A stretch of 64,000 nucleotides of DNA from Rhizobium sp. CF080 (lineage in GTDB: Bacteria; Pseudomonadota; Alphaproteobacteria; Rhizobiales; Rhizobiaceae). Under the pieces are notes generated by a model. It did not search any database. It was given only the letters and a program-made list of their open reading frames with translations, and was not told the DNA's origin. Shown piece by piece: positions 10,533-19,671 of this stretch. The stretch lies in the NCBI RefSeq assembly GCF_000282095.2, contig NZ_AKKC02000016.1, positions 310,001-374,000 of the forward strand. The letters are read 5' to 3'. Within the stretch, counting starts at the first letter, position 1. Every line of letters starts with the position of its first letter. The translations under genes were made by a program, and so were the position numbers.

Positions 10533-11405
10533 TCACACCTCCTCGAACGACAGTCCCCAATCCTCCTCGCCGTACCACTCGCCCTCCTGAGGCGGCCGAT
10601 GCCAACGCAGGCTGCGGACCTGATAGCCTCGGCGCGAGCGGAAGGCTTCGGCGAGGCCCTCGTGGCGGCCCGGCGGAGGTGGCTGCTGGCCTTCGGCCCA
10701 GACGAAGGAGACCGGCTGCAGGAATCTGGCACCAAAACCTTTCGCGCGGCGGTCGATCATCAGAAAACCCGCAGAACGGGTGAAACCGCTCGACCGGCCG
10801 TGGTCGGTCGCCGGGAAGCCGAGCGGGAAGAGCACCCGGCCGGAAACCGCGAGATTGTCGATCCAGGCGGCCGGCGGGTGGTCGAGCGCGAAATTGGCGT
10901 AGATCACGTCCGCATCCTGCTTCGGCCATTCGGTCGCGTCGCCGCGGACGAGCTCGACATTCGCGTAAGCCGCTAGGTTCTGCTGCGCCTTTTCCGCGAG
11001 AGCCTCGTCGTATTCGACGGCGATTACCCGGCCGGACGGCCCCACCAGTTCGGCGAGGATCGCCGTGTAATATCCGGTCCCGGCGCCGAGATGGGCGACC
11101 GTCTCGCCATCGCGGATGCCGAGCGCGTGCAGGGCACCGGCATGCAGCGACGGCATGCCGTTGTTGACGCCGCGCGCCGTATCCAGCCCGACCAGCACAT
11201 CCTGGTAGAGCACCAGCGGATCGGTCGAGGCAAGCTCGCGATAATTGCGGAAATCGTTGTAGACCCAGGGCGGCGGGCCGACGAATTGTTCGCGCGGCAC
11301 CGTGGCGAAAGCGGAAAGAAGCCGGGCGTCCGAACCCACGCCGGCCTTGGCCAGGATCTGGCGGGCGTAGATCTGCCGGTGCGATGGCTGGTTTTCAAGA
11401 TCCAT
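10533..11405 (-). CDS. PCMT-like SAM-dependent methyltransferase
   Basis: 290-aa protein with a Rossmann methyltransferase core related to protein-L-isoaspartate O-methyltransferase. Motif I is VAHLGAGTGYYTAILAEL, followed by the acidic VIAVEYDE strand and a VELVRGDATEW block. The N-terminal region (SAFATVPREQFVGPPPW) matches the PCMT substrate-loop region. It is longer than typical PCMT (about 215 aa), with a C-terminal extension that ends acidic. The ATG at 11405 follows AGGAG at 5-base spacing; an upstream TTG is less likely. The true substrate is uncertain. Confidence 0.85.
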   Translation of the reverse strand: MDLENQPSHRQIYARQILAKAGVGSDARLLSAFATVPREQFVGPPPWVYNDFRNYRELASTDPLVLYQDVLVGLDTARGVNNGMPSLHAGALHALGIRDGETVAHLGAGTGYYTAILAELVGPSGRVIAVEYDEALAEKAQQNLAAYANVELVRGDATEWPKQDADVIYANFALDHPPAAWIDNLAVSGRVLFPLGFPATDHGRSSGFTRSAGFLMIDRRAKGFGARFLQPVSFVWAEGQQPPPPGRHEGLAEAFRSRRGYQVRSLRWHRPPQEGEWYGEEDWGLSFEEV

Positions 11406-11559
11406 CCAACTCCTCCATTCTGACAAACAATCACTATCGCGAACCTAACCGACAGAATCGCCACAAGCGATAGGTCCTTCAATGAAATGAATTGGTCCGG
11501 CCCGGCCACATCGTCTAGACGGGAGGGATAACCAGAACAGCATACTGGAAACACCTCGC

Positions 11560-12474
11560 ATGGCCATCGATACCGCCCCGGCGGCGACAGTGAAGAACGA
11601 GGACACGCCGCGCGGCTTCGCCTTCGGGCTGACGGCCTATTTCCTCTGGGGTTTCCTGCCGTTCTACCTGAAGGCCGTCGCCCATCTTCCCTCGCTCGAA
11701 GTGCTGGCCCACCGGGCGCTCTGGTCGGTACCGGTCGCCGGGATCGTTCTCCTGATCCTGCGCCGCACGGGCGATCTCAAGGCGGCGGTGCAGAACCCGC
11801 GCATGCTTGCCATGGCATGCCTGACCGCGCTGATCATCATGGCGAACTGGGGCATCTATGTGTGGGCGGTCGCCGCCGGCCGGGCGCTCGATGCGGCGCT
11901 CGGTTATTTCATCAATCCGCTGTTCAGCATCTTTCTAGCGGCCGTCCTGCTCAAGGAACGGCTGGCGCCGGTCCAGCTCGCCGCGATCGGCCTTGCGGTG
12001 GTCGCGGTGGCGATCCTCACCTATGACGCGGGCGGATTGCCGTGGGTTTCGCTGGCGCTTACCGTCACCTGGGGCTTCTATGCGCTCTTCCGGAAAACCC
12101 TGCCGATCGGTCCGAACCAGGGTTTCTTCCTGGAAGTGCTGCTGATCAGCATTCCCAGCCTGCCCTACGTGATCTGGCTGGAATCGACCGGCCAGGGCCA
12201 TCTGCTCAATTCGACCGGCTGGGACACGTTCATCCTGGCGATCGCCGGCGTCGTCACCGCCGGGCCGCTGATGATCTATGCCAACGGCGCCAAGCTTCTA
12301 AAACTCTCGACCATCGGCATCATGCAATATATCGCGCCGACGATGATCTTCCTGATCGCGGTCTTCGTCTTCCACGAGCCGCTCAGCCTGGTGAAGCTCG
12401 GGGCCTTTGGGCTGATCTGGCTGGCACTCGCCGTCTACACCTGGTCGATGCTGCAACAGACGCGCGGCCGATAA
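11560..12474 (+). CDS. rarD: RarD-type EamA-family transporter
   Basis: 304-aa inner-membrane protein with about ten hydrophobic helices, two EamA halves in tandem (the second begins near residue 155). The opening after a short cytoplasmic tail, GFAFGLTAYFLWGFLPFYLK, and the internal NWGIYVWAVAAGRALDAALGYFINPL are the RarD hallmark. RarD was named for chloramphenicol sensitivity; the physiological substrate is unknown. No strong ribosome-binding site precedes the ATG. It runs in the same direction as the cupin gene 20 bases downstream and may share a transcript. Confidence 0.92.
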   Translation: MAIDTAPAATVKNEDTPRGFAFGLTAYFLWGFLPFYLKAVAHLPSLEVLAHRALWSVPVAGIVLLILRRTGDLKAAVQNPRMLAMACLTALIIMANWGIYVWAVAAGRALDAALGYFINPLFSIFLAAVLLKERLAPVQLAAIGLAVVAVAILTYDAGGLPWVSLALTVTWGFYALFRKTLPIGPNQGFFLEVLLISIPSLPYVIWLESTGQGHLLNSTGWDTFILAIAGVVTAGPLMIYANGAKLLKLSTIGIMQYIAPTMIFLIAVFVFHEPLSLVKLGAFGLIWLALAVYTWSMLQQTRGR

Positions 12475-12494
12475 ACCTTTCCCGGAGCACAAGA

Positions 12495-12824
12495 ATGCAG
12501 ATCAGCGACATTCCGTTCGGCACGACCGACTGGAGCACCGTTCCCAAGACCGAACACAAGGGCGACACGGGGCTCGCGACCTGGCAGACATGCCATTTCG
12601 GGAAGATTCGGGTGCGGATGGTCGAATATACGCCCGGTTATCTCGCCGACCACTGGTGCGTCAAAGGCCATATCCTGCTCTGCCTTGCAGGCGAACTGAG
12701 GACCGAACTCGCCGACGGCCGGGTCTTCGTGCTGAAGCCCGGCATGAGTTATCAGGTGGCGGATGAGGCCGAGCCCCACCGCTCCTCGACATCCGTCGGC
12801 GCAAAACTCTTCATCGTCGACTAA
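12495..12824 (+). CDS. DHCW-motif cupin-fold protein
   Basis: 109-aa small cupin of the DHCW-motif family. The signature YLADHWCVKGHILLCLAGEL gives the Asp-His-Cys-Trp block and a second His, followed by LADGRVFVLKPGMSYQV and a closing His (EPHRSS). The fold usually binds a metal and serves as an enzyme or sensor; no substrate is known. The start at 12495 was chosen because the reading frame upstream lies inside rarD in another phase; a weak GGAG precedes it. Same strand as rarD, with a 20-base gap. Confidence 0.85.
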   Translation: MQISDIPFGTTDWSTVPKTEHKGDTGLATWQTCHFGKIRVRMVEYTPGYLADHWCVKGHILLCLAGELRTELADGRVFVLKPGMSYQVADEAEPHRSSTSVGAKLFIVD

Positions 12825-12835
12825 AGCGCCTGATT

Positions 12836-13441
12836 TCAAAGCCTTGAAATCACAGCCTCCTCGCCGTCCGACGGCGGGTGGTCCTCGCCCTGTTCGAGGA
12901 TCGCCGGGACGATCTGCTCGACATCGGCGATGACCAGCGGCTGGACCAGATGGGCACGGTGGATGAAACCCTGTTCGCGCATGTGGGTGATGAGGTCGAG
13001 CATCGGATCCCAGAAACCGCCGATATTGGCAAATGCCATCGGTTTCTGATGCCGCCCGAGCTGCGCCCAGGTCATGATCTCGACGATCTCCTCCAGCGTG
13101 CCGATGCCGCCCGGCAGGGTCACGAAAGCGTCAGCGCGCTCGAACATCTTGTGCTTGCGTGTATGCATGTCCTCGGTCACAATCAGCTCGTCGAGCTGGC
13201 CGAGCGAATGGCGCGTGGCCTCCATGTCGACCAGGAATTCGGGAATGATGCCGGTGACCTGACCGCCGTTCGACAGAACGCCGGCCGCGACTGCACCCAT
13301 GATGCCCTTGGTGCCTCCGCCATAGACAAGCCGAAGCCCATGGGCGGCGATGGATTTTCCGAGCGCACGGCCGGCTGCAATATAGGCGGGATCGCGCCCC
13401 GGCTGCGAGCCGCAGTAAACGCAGATGGATCGAATCGGCAC
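12836..13441 (-). CDS. LOG-family nucleotide hydrolase (TIGR00730, lysine-decarboxylase-like fold)
   Basis: 201-aa Rossmann-fold protein of the LOG family. In plants and some bacteria members release free cytokinin from its riboside 5'-monophosphate; bacterial members act more broadly as nucleoside monophosphate phosphoribohydrolases. The signature PGGIGTLEEIVEIMTWAQLG is intact, as are the N-terminal SICVYCGS and YGGGTKGIMGAV. A GTG start at 13441 with GGAG about 7 bases upstream is preferred over a TTG 12 codons earlier. Convergent with the cupin gene, 11 bases away. In a plant-associated rhizobium a cytokinin link is possible but not shown. Confidence 0.9.
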   Translation of the reverse strand: MPIRSICVYCGSQPGRDPAYIAAGRALGKSIAAHGLRLVYGGGTKGIMGAVAAGVLSNGGQVTGIIPEFLVDMEATRHSLGQLDELIVTEDMHTRKHKMFERADAFVTLPGGIGTLEEIVEIMTWAQLGRHQKPMAFANIGGFWDPMLDLITHMREQGFIHRAHLVQPLVIADVEQIVPAILEQGEDHPPSDGEEAVISRL

Positions 13442-13610
13442 AGTTTTCTCCGCAACGCATTTCAAAGGGAGGGCCAAACCGAGGCCCGGTCGTCAAAATT
13501 GACGGGAAATGCCCGGAAGAGCAAGGGTTTATCGTGTGAAAAGCTTGTGAATGCGGGAGGAAAAGGTTAATCCGAATATGCGATGGCTATAGCTGTCGGG
13601 AGAGGCATTG

Positions 13611-15437
13611 ATGATGAAAAACCGCGCCGGCTGGCTGGCTCTGATCGTACTCGCTATCGCTTCGCTGCTGATGGTGTTCTTTGTGATGCCCGGATTGAAC
13701 CGGGATTCAAAGCCGATCGGCGACGCGATCAATGCCGCAGGCAATGCCGTCAAGGACGCGGTGACGGAACCCCAGCCGACAGCCAGAGCGCCTGATGCCG
13801 CAAAGCCGGCCGACCAGACCGCTGCTGCAGCGCCGCAGCCGGCTGCGCCCCAGACGCCCCAGACTCAGACAACCCCGGCTCAGGCCGCCGCGGCGATGAC
13901 GCCGCCCTCCTTCGACGTGCTGCGCGTCGAGCCGGACGGTTCGACCGTAATCGCCGGCCGCGCCGCGCCCCATTCCAAGCTCGAAGTCACCGATGGCGCG
14001 ACGATCGTCGCCAAGGTCGATGTCGGCCCGAGCGGCGATTTCGCCGCCATCCTCGACAAGCCCCTGCCGCCCGGCGACCACCAGCTCGTGCTGAAGGCGA
14101 CCGGCAAGGACGGCAAGGCCACCGTATCGGAGGAAACCGCGACGGTTTCCGTGCCCACCGACAAGAACGGCAAACTGCTCGCCATGGTCACCAAACCGGG
14201 CAAGGCAAGCCGCATCATCGCCACGCCGACCCCGGATGCCGCAACTCTCCCGGCCGCGCCCGCCGCTCCCCAGACTGCAGCAACCTCGCCCGCAACTGCC
14301 TCGCCTGCAGCCAATCCGGCCCCGGCCAGCCCCGCTCCGGCACTTGCTGCGCCGTCGCCCGACACGTCGGTCGCTGCGCTTCCGGCGCTGCCGGCCGGCT
14401 CGTCCAGTCTTGCAGCGTCTGCACCGGGTATCCAGGTCTCGGCGCCCGCCTCCCCGGCGGCGACATCCGCTGGACCTGAACTGCGCGTCACCGCCGTCGA
14501 GATCGAGGGCAACAAGATTTTCGTCGCCGGCAACACCAAGGCCGGTACCGCGCTGCGCGGCCAGGCCGATGGCAAGCCGATCGGCACCGCCCAGGCGGGC
14601 CAGGACGGCAGTTTCGTGATCGAAGGCGCGATCGACCTTGCAGTCGGCGACCACCGGATCGGCGTCGAGGCGCTTGGGCCCGGCGGCCAGGTTCTGGTGC
14701 GGGTCGAAGTGCCCTTCAACCGCCCGGCCGGTGACCAGGTTGCCGCGGTCGCAGTACCGCAGGCCCCCAATAACGGCATGTCGGCCGCCGATTCGGGCGC
14801 CTTCGACAAGCTGCGCAACGAGACGGTGCGCGCCTTCAACCTGCTGCGCGGGCTTTACGACAACGGCCGCGTTCCTTCCGCGGAACAGATGGTTGCCGCC
14901 CGCTCCGCCACCTCGATCGCGCTGAAGTCGCTTTCCGAATACCGCCTGCCGGCCGATGCCGCGGCCGCTGCCCGGGTGCTTGCCGAAACCACCGCCCAGA
15001 ATGCGGCGGCGGCGGTTGCCGCGCTCGACGCGCTTCCCAAGGATGTCGCCGGCGTCGGCGCCGGCTTGAAGCGGATCGGCGACATGATCGCCCGCGCCGT
15101 CGGCCCGATCATCGCCCGCGAGCTGCGCGGCATCGAAGTGGCCGCAGCCGCCCCGATGACGGCAACCGATGCCGGCGGCGCCCGCACCATTCAGCAGGAG
15201 CCGCTGACTCAGAGCGAACGCAGCTCGGTGATCATCCGCCGCGGCGACACGCTCTGGCAGATCTCCCGCCGCGTCTACGGCCAGGGTGTGCGCTACACGA
15301 CGATCTACCTCGCCAACGAGGACCAGATCCGCAACCCCGACGTCATCCAGCCCGGCCAGATCTTTGGCGTGCCGGACGAGGCCCGACCGGACGCGGAAGA
15401 ACTCCACCGCCAGCGGATGCAGCACCGCCGGTCGTAA
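13611..15437 (+). CDS. LysM-domain envelope protein with Ala/Pro-rich linkers
   Basis: 608-aa protein anchored by one N-terminal transmembrane helix (about residues 8-26), followed by a long Ala/Pro-rich region, an Ig-like module (about 100-195), a second Ala/Pro linker, another Ig-like module (about 285-380), a helical section, and a C-terminal LysM domain (about 540-592, beginning VIIRRGDTLWQISRRVYG). LysM binds peptidoglycan, so the protein probably spans from inner membrane to the cell wall. This architecture is common in Rhizobiales, role unknown. The ATG at 13611 follows GGGAGAGG; a TTG just before it was rejected. Confidence 0.9.
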   Translation: MMKNRAGWLALIVLAIASLLMVFFVMPGLNRDSKPIGDAINAAGNAVKDAVTEPQPTARAPDAAKPADQTAAAAPQPAAPQTPQTQTTPAQAAAAMTPPSFDVLRVEPDGSTVIAGRAAPHSKLEVTDGATIVAKVDVGPSGDFAAILDKPLPPGDHQLVLKATGKDGKATVSEETATVSVPTDKNGKLLAMVTKPGKASRIIATPTPDAATLPAAPAAPQTAATSPATASPAANPAPASPAPALAAPSPDTSVAALPALPAGSSSLAASAPGIQVSAPASPAATSAGPELRVTAVEIEGNKIFVAGNTKAGTALRGQADGKPIGTAQAGQDGSFVIEGAIDLAVGDHRIGVEALGPGGQVLVRVEVPFNRPAGDQVAAVAVPQAPNNGMSAADSGAFDKLRNETVRAFNLLRGLYDNGRVPSAEQMVAARSATSIALKSLSEYRLPADAAAAARVLAETTAQNAAAAVAALDALPKDVAGVGAGLKRIGDMIARAVGPIIARELRGIEVAAAAPMTATDAGGARTIQQEPLTQSERSSVIIRRGDTLWQISRRVYGQGVRYTTIYLANEDQIRNPDVIQPGQIFGVPDEARPDAEELHRQRMQHRRS

Positions 15438-15480
15438 GGGCCGTAAGGCGTTGGATTGGCTTGCTGGGTGGTGCAGAAAA

Positions 15481-15707
15481 ACCCCTCCCGGCCTGCCGGC
15501 CACCCTCCCCACAAGGGGGAGGGAGATATGCCGCGCGCTCACCGATCCCTCTGATGAACTCCGATATTTCCGATGGCACGGGCAGTGGTATCTTCGATGT
15601 GTGAGGATGCCGGCAAGCCTATGATCAAGGCTGACGATTTGGCGTAGACATCACGGCTGGGTCTCCCTCCCCCTTGTGGGGAGGGTGGCCGGCAGGCCGG
15701 GAGGGGT
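15481..15707. repeat. Inverted pair of palindromic elements (variant family)
   Basis: Two opposite-facing copies at about 15481-15525 and 15663-15707, each about 45 bases. The cores CCGGCCTGCCGGCCACCC and CTCCCCACAAGGGGGAGG are mirrored by the second copy, with CACAAG versus CTTGTG at its centre. This is a sequence variant of the element pairs at 4786, 48505, 58220 and 63195. It sits directly after the LysM gene. Confidence 0.7.
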
Positions 15708-16079
15708 CTTTGCCGGGGATAATTTTATTTGATTGGAAAAACCAGGCCAACCTCATCAATCCCTTACCCACATTCGCTTCCCCGCTCATCCCCGCCTCCC
15801 AAACCCGCCCCATAATCACCTCCGTCATCGGATCGGAAACCGGGTTCGCGAACCGGCATCCTCGTCCCAGGTTTTCGGACCCCGGTTTCCGGTGATGGCT
15901 GCGGCGGTGGAGAGACGAGGGCTCGGAAATCCTCGAAAGACCATCGAAACGGCCGGGGCAGGCGGAAAGCCTGAATACCCAATACCCTGAAATACCCGCC
16001 TGCCCCATTCCCAAACCAGAACCGCGCCGGACAAGACGTTCCGTGCGGCCAAAGGTGCTTGCTGTCCGAAATCGCCGTC

Positions 16080-16170
16080 AGCCGGGGGCTGACGGGCGCT
16101 GCCAGCGGCGGCGGCGCCGGGCCTCACTGAGTCGCGCTGCCAGCGCACAGTCAGCCCGTCAGCCCGGGCT
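16080..16170. repeat. Long GC-rich inverted repeat, possible terminator or structured RNA
   Basis: The left arm at 16080-16097 (AGCCGGGGGCTGACGGGC) and the right arm at 16153-16170 (AGCCCGTCAGCCCGGGCT) are complementary over almost their whole length. Inside them, GCGCTGCCAGCG occurs twice (from about 16096 and at 16134-16145) and can extend the stem. Four T residues follow the right arm. It could be a terminator, but the enclosed 55 bases are also GC-rich and structured, unlike a simple one. Confidence 0.55.
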
Positions 16171-16365
16171 TTTCAGTCCTCACAATGCCGCCGCACCACC
16201 GCCATATCCCCGGAATCACCCGGAAATGCGCCTTTCGACACCGGGGGCCGCGACGATGCCGTTCCGGCCAGCTTCACGCAGGTTACGGGGAGAATAACCT
16301 CGGTCATCAGGCGGTATGTTCCATATTATCTCCACTGACCCATGCCGCGCGGACAGGAGAAGACA

Positions 16366-17052
16366 ATGGTTTCCAGCATTCATTCCGTTCGGATCTGGTC
16401 CTCCCAGGTAGCCCTCAACGCATTCAAGGATGTCTCCGACAACAAGACCTCCGACAGCTCGGCGTCCGGCACCTCGTCCTCATCATCGTCGCTTGCCGAC
16501 ATGCTGTTCTCCAGCAGCAGCGGCGGTGAAGACGATTACGAGGATGAAAAGCTCTCCGCGCTGATCGCCTCGCTGCAGCGGACGATGAACGGCACCGTCC
16601 CGGACGACACGGCCGGCGACGGATCGGTCGGCGACATGTCCAGCAAGGCGTTCATGAAGGCGCTCCAGGAAAAGCTGGACGCGCTGAAGGCCAACCCAGA
16701 CAGCAAGGCAATGGCCGAGGCGATGCAGAAGGCGCTTGACGCCGGCACGCTGACAGTGACCGACGCGGTCGCCGGCGACCAGATCACCGCCTGGGATATT
16801 GCCGACGGCACCCAGACGTCGACCGGCGTCACCTCCGTCGACACGTCCGACTGGACCCAGTTCCTGAAGGACCGCCTGACCCGCGACGAAAGCGGCAAGT
16901 TCGTGCGCAATGCCGATGGCAGCTATATCGAGAAGGCGACCGGCAACAGCTCCTACTTTGGCATGGTCGGCGAGGCCTATTACTACATTTCCTGGGCAGC
17001 GACCAAGACGGCAGCCGGAACCACGGCCGCCTCCTCCACCGACACCAAGTAA
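16366..17052 (+). CDS. Ser-rich hypothetical protein (228 aa)
   Basis: Not recognised. The N-terminus carries a Ser/Asp-rich low-complexity stretch (about residues 20-55), then two amphipathic helices (SALIASLQRTMNG; KAFMKALQEKLDALKANP), a Thr/Asp-rich middle, and a C-terminal block ending in a Thr/Ala/Ser tail. There is no signal peptide, membrane segment or cysteine pair. The ATG at 16366 follows AGGAGA by about 6 bases; an upstream in-frame ATG gives a non-conserved-looking extension. Composition recalls secreted or surface-associated unknown proteins of rhizobia, which is only an impression. Confidence 0.7.
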   Translation: MVSSIHSVRIWSSQVALNAFKDVSDNKTSDSSASGTSSSSSSLADMLFSSSSGGEDDYEDEKLSALIASLQRTMNGTVPDDTAGDGSVGDMSSKAFMKALQEKLDALKANPDSKAMAEAMQKALDAGTLTVTDAVAGDQITAWDIADGTQTSTGVTSVDTSDWTQFLKDRLTRDESGKFVRNADGSYIEKATGNSSYFGMVGEAYYYISWAATKTAAGTTAASSTDTK

Positions 17053-17402
17053 TCATCGCCGGCGGCGGGCGAACAACATCGCGCCCTCGCCTCCCGCCGC
17101 CGCTCCGGCCTTGAAGTTTCACGAAACCGTCATTGCAACATTCTTCGCCGGACCTTATGTGCGGGAGGCGTTTTGACGCGCCCGTCCCAGGGTAACCGCA
17201 TATGGGACTGCCCCTCATCCGGCTGCCGCCACCTTCCCTCCGTCACGACGGGGAAAGGGCGCGGGCCGCGGGCTTCAACCCTCGCACCGCCTGCGAGGGG
17301 CTCTGGAGAACGAGTTGAGACCTATGGCTCAGCTTCCGCACCGGCTGGGATTGGGGGGCAATTCCATATGCGATTATCCCCGCGCCCGCTCCGGAGATAT
17401 CG
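17053..17402. other. Intergenic region with a degenerate palindromic element
   Basis: 350 bases without a convincing gene. At about 17211-17258 is a single copy of a CCCCTCATCCGGCTGCCGCC-type element followed by a CGTCACGACGG-centred palindrome, similar in design to the pair at 37439-37586 but unpaired and degraded. The last 60 bases should hold the promoter and ribosome-binding site (CCGGAG) of the ABC exporter gene. Confidence 0.5.
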
Positions 17403-19292
17403 ATGGCGAATACCAAGAAGACCATTTCGGCGGATGCCAGCAATCCGTTCGGCACGCTCGTCAACCTGTGGCCGTATATGTGGCCGGAGGGGCGTGCCGA
17501 CCTGAAGGCCCGCGTCGTCTGGGCGACCTTCTATCTCTTCATCGCCAAGTTCGTGCTGCTGACCGTGCCCTATTTCTTCAAATGGGCGACGGACGCGCTG
17601 AACGGCAAGCTGGACATGGCGGGTCTTTTGCCCGCCTTCCTGCTCGGCGCCGTGGTGCTGGTCATCGCGCTCAATTTCACCCGCATCCTGCAGGTCGGGC
17701 TGAACCAGCTGCGCGACGCGCTTTTTGCGTCTGTCGGGCAATATGCGGTGCGCCAGCTCGCCTACCGCACCTTCGTGCACATGCACCAGCTGTCGCTGCG
17801 TTTTCATCTCGAGCGCAAGACCGGTGGCCTGTCTCGGATCATCGAGCGCGGCACCAAGGGCATCGAGACGATCGTCCGCTTCACCATTCTCAACACCGTG
17901 CCGACACTGCTCGAATTCCTGCTGACGGCCGTTATCTTCTGGGTCAGCTACGGCTTCTGGTATGTCGCGGTGACGGCCGTCACGGTGGCGCTCTACATCT
18001 GGTTCACGGTCAAGGCCAGCGACTGGCGCATCGCCATCCGCCGCTCGATGAACGACAGCGACACCGACGCCAATACCAAGGCGATCGATTCGCTCCTCAA
18101 TTTCGAGACGGTCAAATATTTCGGCAACGAGGAGATGGAGGCCAAGCGCTTCGACTCGTCTATGGCCCGTTACGAGAAGGCAGCGACCGACGTCTGGACC
18201 TCGCTCGGCTGGCTGAACTTCGGCCAGGGCGTGATCTTCGGCCTCGGCACGACGGTCATGATGGTGATGTCGGCGCTTGCCGTACAGCGCGGCGAGCAGA
18301 CGATCGGCGATTTCGTGTTCGTCAACGCGCTGCTGCTGCAGCTTTCCGTACCGCTCAACTTCATCGGTTTCGTCTACCGCGAAATCCGCCAGGGCCTGAC
18401 TGATATCGAGCAGATGTTCGAGCTGCTCGAAGTGGAGCCGGAGGTCGTCGACCGGCCGGATGCGAAGCCCCTCGACATCGCGCAAGGCACGATCTCCTTC
18501 AGGGACGTGCATTTTTCCTATGACGCGGCCCGGCCGATCCTGAAGGGCGTCTCCTTCGACGTGCCGGCCGGCAAGACGGTGGCGATCGTCGGGCCGTCGG
18601 GCGCCGGCAAGTCGACCATCTCGCGTCTGCTCTACCGGTTCTACGACATCCAGGGCGGCTCGATCACCATCGACGGTCAGGACGTGCGCGACATCACGCA
18701 GCATTCGCTGCGCGCGGCGATCGGCATGGTGCCGCAGGATACCGTGCTGTTCAACGACACGATCGCCTACAACATCCGCTACGGCCGGCCTTCGGCCAGC
18801 GAGGAAGAGGTGCTGGCCGCCGCCGAAGTGGCGCAGATCGGCCATTTCATCAGCGCCCTGCCGGAGGGTTTCGACACCAAGGTCGGCGAACGGGGCCTCA
18901 AGCTTTCGGGCGGCGAGAAGCAGCGCGTGGCGATCGCCCGCACGGTGCTGAAGGCGCCGCCGATCCTCATTCTCGACGAGGCGACCTCGGCGCTCGACAC
19001 CACGACCGAACACGAGATCCAGTCGGCGCTCGACGTGGTCTCCAGGAACCGCACGACGCTCGTTATCGCCCACCGGCTTTCGACCGTGATCGGTGCCGAC
19101 GAGATCATCGTGCTGCGCGACGGACGGATCGCCGAGCGCGGCACGCACAATGCGCTGCTCGAACAGAACGGGCTTTACGCCTCGATGTGGAACCGCCAGC
19201 GCGAGGCGGTGCAGGCCGAAGAGCAACTCCGCAAGGTGCGCGAGGAGGACGACCTCGGCGTCGTGCTGCGCGGCGTTCCGGCGGCGGAATAA
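17403..19292 (+). CDS. Atm1-type ABC exporter (fused permease and ATPase)
   Basis: 629-aa half-transporter of the ABCB7/HMT1/Atm1 family, working as a homodimer in the inner membrane. Relatives export glutathione-linked sulfur species, heavy-metal conjugates or iron-sulfur precursors. Residues about 35-330 form six transmembrane helices; the nucleotide-binding domain has Walker A GPSGAGKST, signature LSGGEKQRVAIART and Walker B ILILDEATSALD, then the AHRLST switch His. The EFLLTAVIFWVSYGFWYVAV region and intracellular loop match bacterial Atm1. Start ATG follows CCGGAG. Substrate is inferred from family. Confidence 0.93.
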   Translation: MANTKKTISADASNPFGTLVNLWPYMWPEGRADLKARVVWATFYLFIAKFVLLTVPYFFKWATDALNGKLDMAGLLPAFLLGAVVLVIALNFTRILQVGLNQLRDALFASVGQYAVRQLAYRTFVHMHQLSLRFHLERKTGGLSRIIERGTKGIETIVRFTILNTVPTLLEFLLTAVIFWVSYGFWYVAVTAVTVALYIWFTVKASDWRIAIRRSMNDSDTDANTKAIDSLLNFETVKYFGNEEMEAKRFDSSMARYEKAATDVWTSLGWLNFGQGVIFGLGTTVMMVMSALAVQRGEQTIGDFVFVNALLLQLSVPLNFIGFVYREIRQGLTDIEQMFELLEVEPEVVDRPDAKPLDIAQGTISFRDVHFSYDAARPILKGVSFDVPAGKTVAIVGPSGAGKSTISRLLYRFYDIQGGSITIDGQDVRDITQHSLRAAIGMVPQDTVLFNDTIAYNIRYGRPSASEEEVLAAAEVAQIGHFISALPEGFDTKVGERGLKLSGGEKQRVAIARTVLKAPPILILDEATSALDTTTEHEIQSALDVVSRNRTTLVIAHRLSTVIGADEIIVLRDGRIAERGTHNALLEQNGLYASMWNRQREAVQAEEQLRKVREEDDLGVVLRGVPAAE

Positions 19293-19298
19293 TGGTTT

Positions 19299-19406
<108 letters not shown>

Positions 19407-19432
19407 TAACCCCTAATCACGGACCGGAAACG

Positions 19433-19573
19433 ATGAAACGCTACCTCACCCCCCGCATGCTCATCCTCGGCAGCATTGCCATCGCCTATATGCTGGTGCT
19501 GGTCTTCTTCGGCTCGCCGCTGCTCGCCTTCACCACCTGGATGGGCTGGGTCGATCCGCAGGCGGCGCGGTAA
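19433..19573 (+). CDS. Small single-span membrane protein (46 aa)
   Basis: 46-codon frame encoding a short basic start (MKRYLTPRM), one strongly hydrophobic helix (about residues 10-34, ending FFGSPLLAF) and a short tail (WMGWVDPQAAR). The positive-inside rule gives an N-in topology. Codon use fits the neighbours. A weak GGAAACG precedes the ATG. No family recognised; it sits just after the tandem 7-mer repeat and may be cotranscribed with the Atm1-type exporter 140 bases upstream. Confidence 0.55.
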   Translation: MKRYLTPRMLILGSIAIAYMLVLVFFGSPLLAFTTWMGWVDPQAAR

Positions 19574-19671
19574 GCGGACGCACTGTTCACAGGGCGGCGA
19601 CTGTTCGTATCGCGGTTGAGATGCCATCTAACGTGTAACTTCAGACAGAGTAAATTCACGGTGGTAACGCA

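Larger units (their letters stand above)
15438..16365. other. Gene-poor intergenic region, 928 bases
   Basis: No convincing gene lies here. It holds a RIME-like inverted pair (15481-15707) and a long GC-rich hairpin (16080-16170), both listed separately. Open frames in this stretch have atypical composition and no recognisable motif. The promoter of the gene at 16366 must lie in its last 200 bases. Confidence 0.6.

Noticed and set aside
17322-19226. 634-codon minus-strand open frame opposite the Atm1-type exporter
   Set aside because: The plus strand encodes all ABC motifs; the antisense product is compositionally biased.
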